Source: Propionispira arboris (GTDB lineage: Bacteria; Bacillota; Negativicutes; Selenomonadales; Selenomonadaceae). Taken from it: a DNA stretch of 64,000 bases. A program made the position numbers and the translations under genes. The stretch covers positions 1-64,000 of the forward strand of contig NZ_FNZK01000022.1 of NCBI RefSeq assembly GCF_900109225.1. Direction: 5' to 3'. The notes under the pieces are model-generated. The model worked only from the letters and a program-made list of their open reading frames with translations. It was not told the origin of the DNA and made no database searches. Below, piece by piece: positions 62,837 through 64,000 of this stretch (within the stretch, counting starts at the first letter, position 1; each line of letters starts with the position of its first letter).

Positions 62837-63556
62837 TTAAAGTTGATGATCATATAATAATTTCGCTTCTTTTTTTGTATTTTCCCATTCATATTTTAAT
62901 AATTTCTGACATAATATTGAAAACTCTTCTATCTTGATATTTGTATTTTTTTGGTACTCATAGCTGTCTAGAGCTTCATTCGTACCGTCATTAAGAAACT
63001 TTGCCACGTTGTCGTTTATTAAATTAAGTTGGAGCTTAAACGAAATATGATCTATTTCTCCCAAATCTAATTCATTTTTTTTATCAGGATTCAGCCTATC
63101 GATTATAGCATATGATAAAGTTATTAATTTTGTATAATCATCTTCTATACTTACTAAAAATTTCCCCAATTCATTTTTTCTTTCTTCTGGCTCCTTCATC
63201 ATTATAAAAGTGAGTTTTTTCTGCATAAGGTGATGTGTCATACTTAAATATTCAGTAATATTTTCTCTTAACAGTGATACCCATTTTATTCGTTCCGTAG
63301 TTATTAGTTCTTTGTATTTGATCAATTGTTGATTTTGTAACGTAATTTCAAATTGCCTACATTGTTCTTTAAATGCCACTTTTTGTTCCTTAAGTTTTCT
63401 TTTGAATTGCTTTTCTTGCATCTTTAAATTTTTTCTGGAACAGTACCAACTGATACATGCTACGACTATAGCTGTTACTGCAGCTGTTAGTGCAGATATT
63501 AATGCAGTTTGAATTGTAGTGTTTCCACCCGTAATATTTTGAATAAACGACTCCAC
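62837..63556 (-). CDS. Membrane-anchored coiled-coil protein
   Basis: I use GTG 63556 (GAGGAG before it). 239 residues: membrane segment IQTALISALTAAVTAIVVAC, then a charged coiled coil (SRKNLKMQEKQFKRKLKEQK) and ITTERIKWVSLLRENITEYL, a pattern I have seen in uncharacterised membrane proteins of phage and defence regions. Own promoter region of about 180 bases separates it from its neighbour. Confidence 0.6.
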   Translation of the reverse strand: MESFIQNITGGNTTIQTALISALTAAVTAIVVACISWYCSRKNLKMQEKQFKRKLKEQKVAFKEQCRQFEITLQNQQLIKYKELITTERIKWVSLLRENITEYLSMTHHLMQKKLTFIMMKEPEERKNELGKFLVSIEDDYTKLITLSYAIIDRLNPDKKNELDLGEIDHISFKLQLNLINDNVAKFLNDGTNEALDSYEYQKNTNIKIEEFSILCQKLLKYEWENTKKEAKLLYDHQL

Positions 63557-63700
63557 TATAAAATCATCTCCTCGCTTCTTATTATATGACGTCAAAAGCT
63601 AATTTTACAAATATTATCCTACACCACTATTGCAATCAGCATCATTTTTATCCATTTTTTTATCATGTTGATTATTTTTTCACCTAAGTGTTTTTAACAT

Positions 63701-63730
63701 AAAAAAAGCATCGGAAAGGATGCTTTTTTT
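63701..63730. terminator. Bidirectional terminator
   Basis: AAAAAAAGCATC and GATGCTTTTTTT with a 6-base loop, between two genes. Confidence 0.85.
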
Positions 63731-63734
63731 AAAT

Positions 63735-64000
63735 CTATTTCATCAACGAATTTATAACAATATCATATCGACCTGTATTTTCACAAACAAATTCTGACGT
63801 ATACTGACCTTTATTAATATCGGGTTTATTTAAAATATATTCTTTTCCGCTACACATTATTATCTCTAATTTTTCATTGGCAAATCCGTGTATACAATCA
63901 TGTTGTTGTGATTGATTTCTCATCGATAAAATTTGAGAGATTTTAATAGAATCTATAGTTAATATAGTTTTATTAAAATTATAAATCAACCTAAATAAAT
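63735..64000 (-). CDS. Hypothetical protein, cut by the window edge
   Basis: Open to the right edge; the TTG at 63989 has no free ribosome binding site, so the start may lie outside. At least 84 residues with CIHGFANEKLEIIMCSGKEY, beta-rich. Not recognised. Ends four bases before a terminator. Confidence 0.5.
   Translation of the reverse strand, partial: LFRLIYNFNKTILTIDSIKISQILSMRNQSQQHDCIHGFANEKLEIIMCSGKEYILNKPDINKGQYTSEFVCENTGRYDIVINSLMK

Overview
The window looks like a low-GC Bacillota chromosome. The glmS ribozyme, the PTS/LicR sugar operon, AGGAGG-type ribosome binding sites and general protein similarity all fit Bacillota. A Negativicute of the Pelosinus/Sporomusa type is my best guess, but no rRNA or species marker is present to prove it.

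Layout. 1-3.3 kb: an IS21 istB remnant followed by a small array of immunity-type genes, one of them broken. 3.6-14.1 kb: metabolic and redox genes (MFS transporter; YqhD-type aldehyde reductase with a divergent MerR regulator; Old Yellow Enzyme-type reductase; aldo/keto reductase with a divergent TetR regulator; methyltransferase) and a small insert (dienelactone-hydrolase-like gene plus a higBA-type toxin-antitoxin pair) flanked by a 92-bp direct repeat. 14.3-21.2 kb: one minus-strand beta-glucoside operon (licR-type regulator, PTS EIIA, EIIB, EIIC, two GH1 6-phospho-beta-glucosidases). 21.8-24.9 kb: two RhiA-like proteins, a Cys/His-rich protein and a broken AbrB/SARP-type regulator. 25.4-26.6 kb: two GNAT acetyltransferases and an ABC-transporter remnant.

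27-47.2 kb is the most remarkable part: a minus-strand locus for a contractile injection system resembling a type VI secretion system. In transcription order it has a sheath protein, two tube (Hcp-like) paralogues, a DnaJ-domain protein, a membrane FHA protein, a zinc-ribbon FHA protein, a membrane PP2C phosphatase, a degenerate PP2C protein with a TPR-like periplasmic or extracellular part, two uncharacterised (probably baseplate) proteins, an Hsp70-like ATPase, a further baseplate-like protein, a DcrB/Eag-like adaptor, a VgrG/gp27-gp5 spike, two unknown proteins, a DUF4280 PAAR-like tip, a second VgrG with a glycine/alanine-rich C-terminal effector domain, and a membrane immunity candidate. 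No TssM/TssL/TssJ or ClpV gene is visible.

48.7-54.2 kb is ordinary: glmS with its ribozyme, an MFS transporter, a PHP-domain phosphoesterase and a ROK regulator with a palindromic operator. 54.7-58 kb is a second, rearranged effector module of the injection system (adaptor, PAAR remnant, near-identical VgrG with another tail, effector candidate, membrane immunity candidate). 58.6-59.8 kb is a deleted prophage terminase (terS fused to terL). 59.8-64 kb holds AT-rich small genes, several for membrane-anchored proteins sharing a short motif, of unknown function.

The parts fit a picture in which the injection-system core is stable while VgrG-linked toxin/immunity cassettes are duplicated, swapped and decayed around it, leaving fragments and a dispersed hairpin repeat at cassette borders.
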